Of a stretch of DNA of 7,334 nucleotides, positions 6,546 through 7,334 are shown one piece after another. The notes under the pieces are model-generated. The model was not told where the DNA came from. It saw only the letters and a list, made by a program, of their open reading frames with translations, and searched no databases. This DNA is from Planctomycetota bacterium (GTDB taxonomy: Bacteria; Planctomycetota; UBA1135; GCA-002686595), in the NCBI GenBank assembly GCA_029259675.1, contig JAJDES010000628.1:1-7334 (forward strand), given 5' to 3'. Both the position numbers and the translations under genes were made by a program. Every line of letters begins with the position of its first letter. Positions within the stretch are counted from its first letter, which is position 1.

Positions 6546-6561
6546 TGCGCAAGCTTGCGCA
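6546..6561. promoter_or_regulatory. Perfect 16-base palindrome, possible operator
   Basis: TGCGCAAGCTTGCGCA is identical to its reverse complement. It lies 213 bases before the HAMP gene start and 15 bases from the tandem repeat array. With no loop it is a poor terminator hairpin, but it has the form of a dimeric regulator's binding site. The palindrome is seen directly; the operator role is inferred and the regulator is unknown. Confidence 0.45.
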
Positions 6562-6575
6562 GCGAAGTAGACGTC

Positions 6576-6623
6576 CCAGTCGGCGTTCCAGTCGGCGCTC
6601 CAGTCGGCGCTCCAGTCGGCGTG
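6576..6623. repeat. Four tandem copies of a 12-base repeat
   Basis: Unit CCAGTCGGCGNN: copies at 6576-6587 (ending TT), 6588-6599 (CT), 6600-6611 (CT) and 6612-6623 (TG). The first ten bases are identical in all four and only the last two vary; a decayed CCGTTGG follows. The array starts 17 bases beyond the HEAT-repeat stop codon. It is a minisatellite-type array that could vary in copy number; a binding-site array is also possible. Confidence 0.92.
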
Positions 6624-6639
6624 CCGTTGGATACATGCT

Positions 6640-7334
6640 CTAGGGGTGAGTTGCGATAGCTGAGCGGCGCGGTTGTGTGCGTCCCATAATGCGAGCCAAG
6701 CAGTCTCTGGCGGCTCCGGCCAGCTCGGCATCTGAATGCTCGATGAGTTCCAATAGCTTTTCGCTCGAATGGGGCGATGCAATTTGGCCCAGGACGCCAA
6801 TGATGTGTCTTGCGAGTTCTGGATCGCGCTGCTCGAGGCCGCGTTCGAGCTCCAATGCCAATTGCCGTCGATGCAGGCGATGCTTGGATATTTCAACAGC
6901 GGCTTGGGCCGCGATTGCGGAATCTCGACTGTGCAAGTTTGCAAAGGTGGTTCTGGACTCAACCTTCCACCAGGCGAGCTCCTTGCGATGCCAAAGCCCC
7001 CAGGCCTCCGGATCCCCATGCAACTGGCGATCGCCGATGAGGACTAGAGCTTCATTGGCCGCACTGCGGACTTCCGTGTTGTTGTGCTTCAGGAGCTTTA
7101 TCAAGGAGCCGACGGCCTCACCGTCACCGAGGGCTCCGGCGGCGCGGCAAGCCGCTCGCAAAGTGGAGTCCGGTTGGTAGCGCAAGTGATCGCGAACGGA
7201 ACTTGCAACGATCAAGTCCAATGCTTCGCTGCGGGGGGCGCCGAGTTGGGCAATGCTCAGCAACAAGTAGTCGTCGAGGCCTTTGTAGCGTCCCAGATTT
7301 AGCGATAGGGCCGTTAGCGCAGCGGGTCTTGGAC
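6640..7334 (-). CDS. HEAT-repeat protein, N-terminal part outside the window
   Basis: 230 C-terminal residues are visible. The frame is open to the right edge, so the start lies outside; the first in-window TTG at 7266 should not be taken as the start, because repeat-like sequence continues upstream of it. The protein is a chain of paired amphipathic helices typical of HEAT or PBS-lyase-like repeats, for example LRAACRAAGALGDGEAVGSL, then NTEVRSAANEALVLIG, then PELARHIIGVLGQIASPHSS and DAELAGAARDCLARIMG. A Trp-rich break (PEAWGLWHRKELAWWKVE) lies between repeat groups. Such proteins form curved scaffolds for protein binding and have no intrinsic catalytic residues. Cellular location cannot be told without the N-terminus. 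It ends in TAG, 306 bases before the HAMP gene on the same strand, so co-transcription is possible but the gap argues for a separate promoter. The partner is unknown. Confidence 0.85.
   Translation of the reverse strand, partial: PRPAALTALSLNLGRYKGLDDYLLLSIAQLGAPRSEALDLIVASSVRDHLRYQPDSTLRAACRAAGALGDGEAVGSLIKLLKHNNTEVRSAANEALVLIGDRQLHGDPEAWGLWHRKELAWWKVESRTTFANLHSRDSAIAAQAAVEISKHRLHRRQLALELERGLEQRDPELARHIIGVLGQIASPHSSEKLLELIEHSDAELAGAARDCLARIMGRTQPRRSAIATHP

Larger units (their letters stand above)
6334..6639. promoter_or_regulatory. Gap of about 306 bases upstream of the signalling genes
   Basis: This is the only long non-coding stretch between the HEAT-repeat gene and the HAMP gene, and so the likely control region for the three signalling genes. 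It contains a four-copy 12-base repeat, a perfect 16-base palindrome, and an 8-base inverted repeat (GTCCGAGA at 6396-6403 with TCTCGGAC at 6432-6439). No clear sigma70 or sigma54 promoter was found on the minus strand. A 69-codon minus-strand frame (6427-6636) begins three bases after the HEAT stop but has no ribosome site, and its Arg/Leu/Glu repeats merely translate the 12-base unit, so I do not call it a gene. Confidence 0.5.

Noticed and set aside
6576..6623. CRISPR array
   Set aside because: Units are 12 bases with no spacers, far from the repeat-spacer layout of CRISPR, and no cas gene is present.
6427..6636. 69-codon minus-strand frame with Arg-Arg-Leu-Glu repeats
   Set aside because: Although it starts three bases after the HEAT stop with ATG, it has no ribosome site, and most of its pattern is the tandem repeat translated. 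Kept only as a note in the array finding.
6156..7019. 287-codon minus-strand frame spanning the gap, with repeated Ala-Asp-Trp
   Set aside because: It overlaps both the HEAT and HAMP genes in another frame; the repeated peptide is only the 12-base array read in that frame.

Overview
The window is GC-rich bacterial chromosomal DNA holding six supportable protein genes, one of them cut by the right edge. No RNA gene, CRISPR array, insertion sequence or phage gene is visible. The organism cannot be named from this stretch. The Fe-superoxide dismutase, the large soluble and membrane hybrid kinases, the HEAT-repeat protein and mostly weak Shine-Dalgarno sites suggest a free-living, signalling-rich Gram-negative-type bacterium. 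Planctomycetota or a former deltaproteobacterial lineage is my guess from remembered similarity of the kinase and HEAT/HAMP proteins; this is inference only.

Left part (1-1957, plus strand). A roughly 420-base leader region carries a candidate promoter (TTGTGG-N17-CATAAT) and small hairpins. It is followed by a complete iron superoxide dismutase gene (421-996). A strong hairpin capped by a UUCG loop follows this gene and probably terminates it. Next is a complete FabG-like short-chain dehydrogenase (1232-1957) that most resembles the FabG2/ApeQ type known from aryl polyene clusters. No other aryl polyene gene is present here.

Middle and right part (6333 down to 2051, minus strand, convergent with fabG). 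Three signalling genes are packed head to tail: a small two-pass membrane protein ending in a HAMP domain with no output domain; a CHASE4-HAMP histidine kinase with an LHNVGNVLNSV-type phosphoacceptor helix; and a soluble REC-HisKA-HATPase-REC hybrid kinase. The kinase genes are separated by one base and the second has a perfect GGAGG site inside the end of the first, so they are very likely translated together. The simplest reading is a relay in which the membrane kinase senses an extracytoplasmic signal and passes phosphate to the hybrid kinase, possibly modulated by the HAMP-only protein. No Hpt protein and no DNA-binding or enzymatic output is present, so the end of the pathway lies outside the window.

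Right edge. A HEAT-repeat protein (stop at 6640) runs off the window on the same strand. Between it and the HAMP gene is an approximately 306-base gap with a perfect 16-base palindrome and four tandem copies of a 12-base unit. This is the most structured non-coding stretch of the window and the likely control region of the signalling genes.
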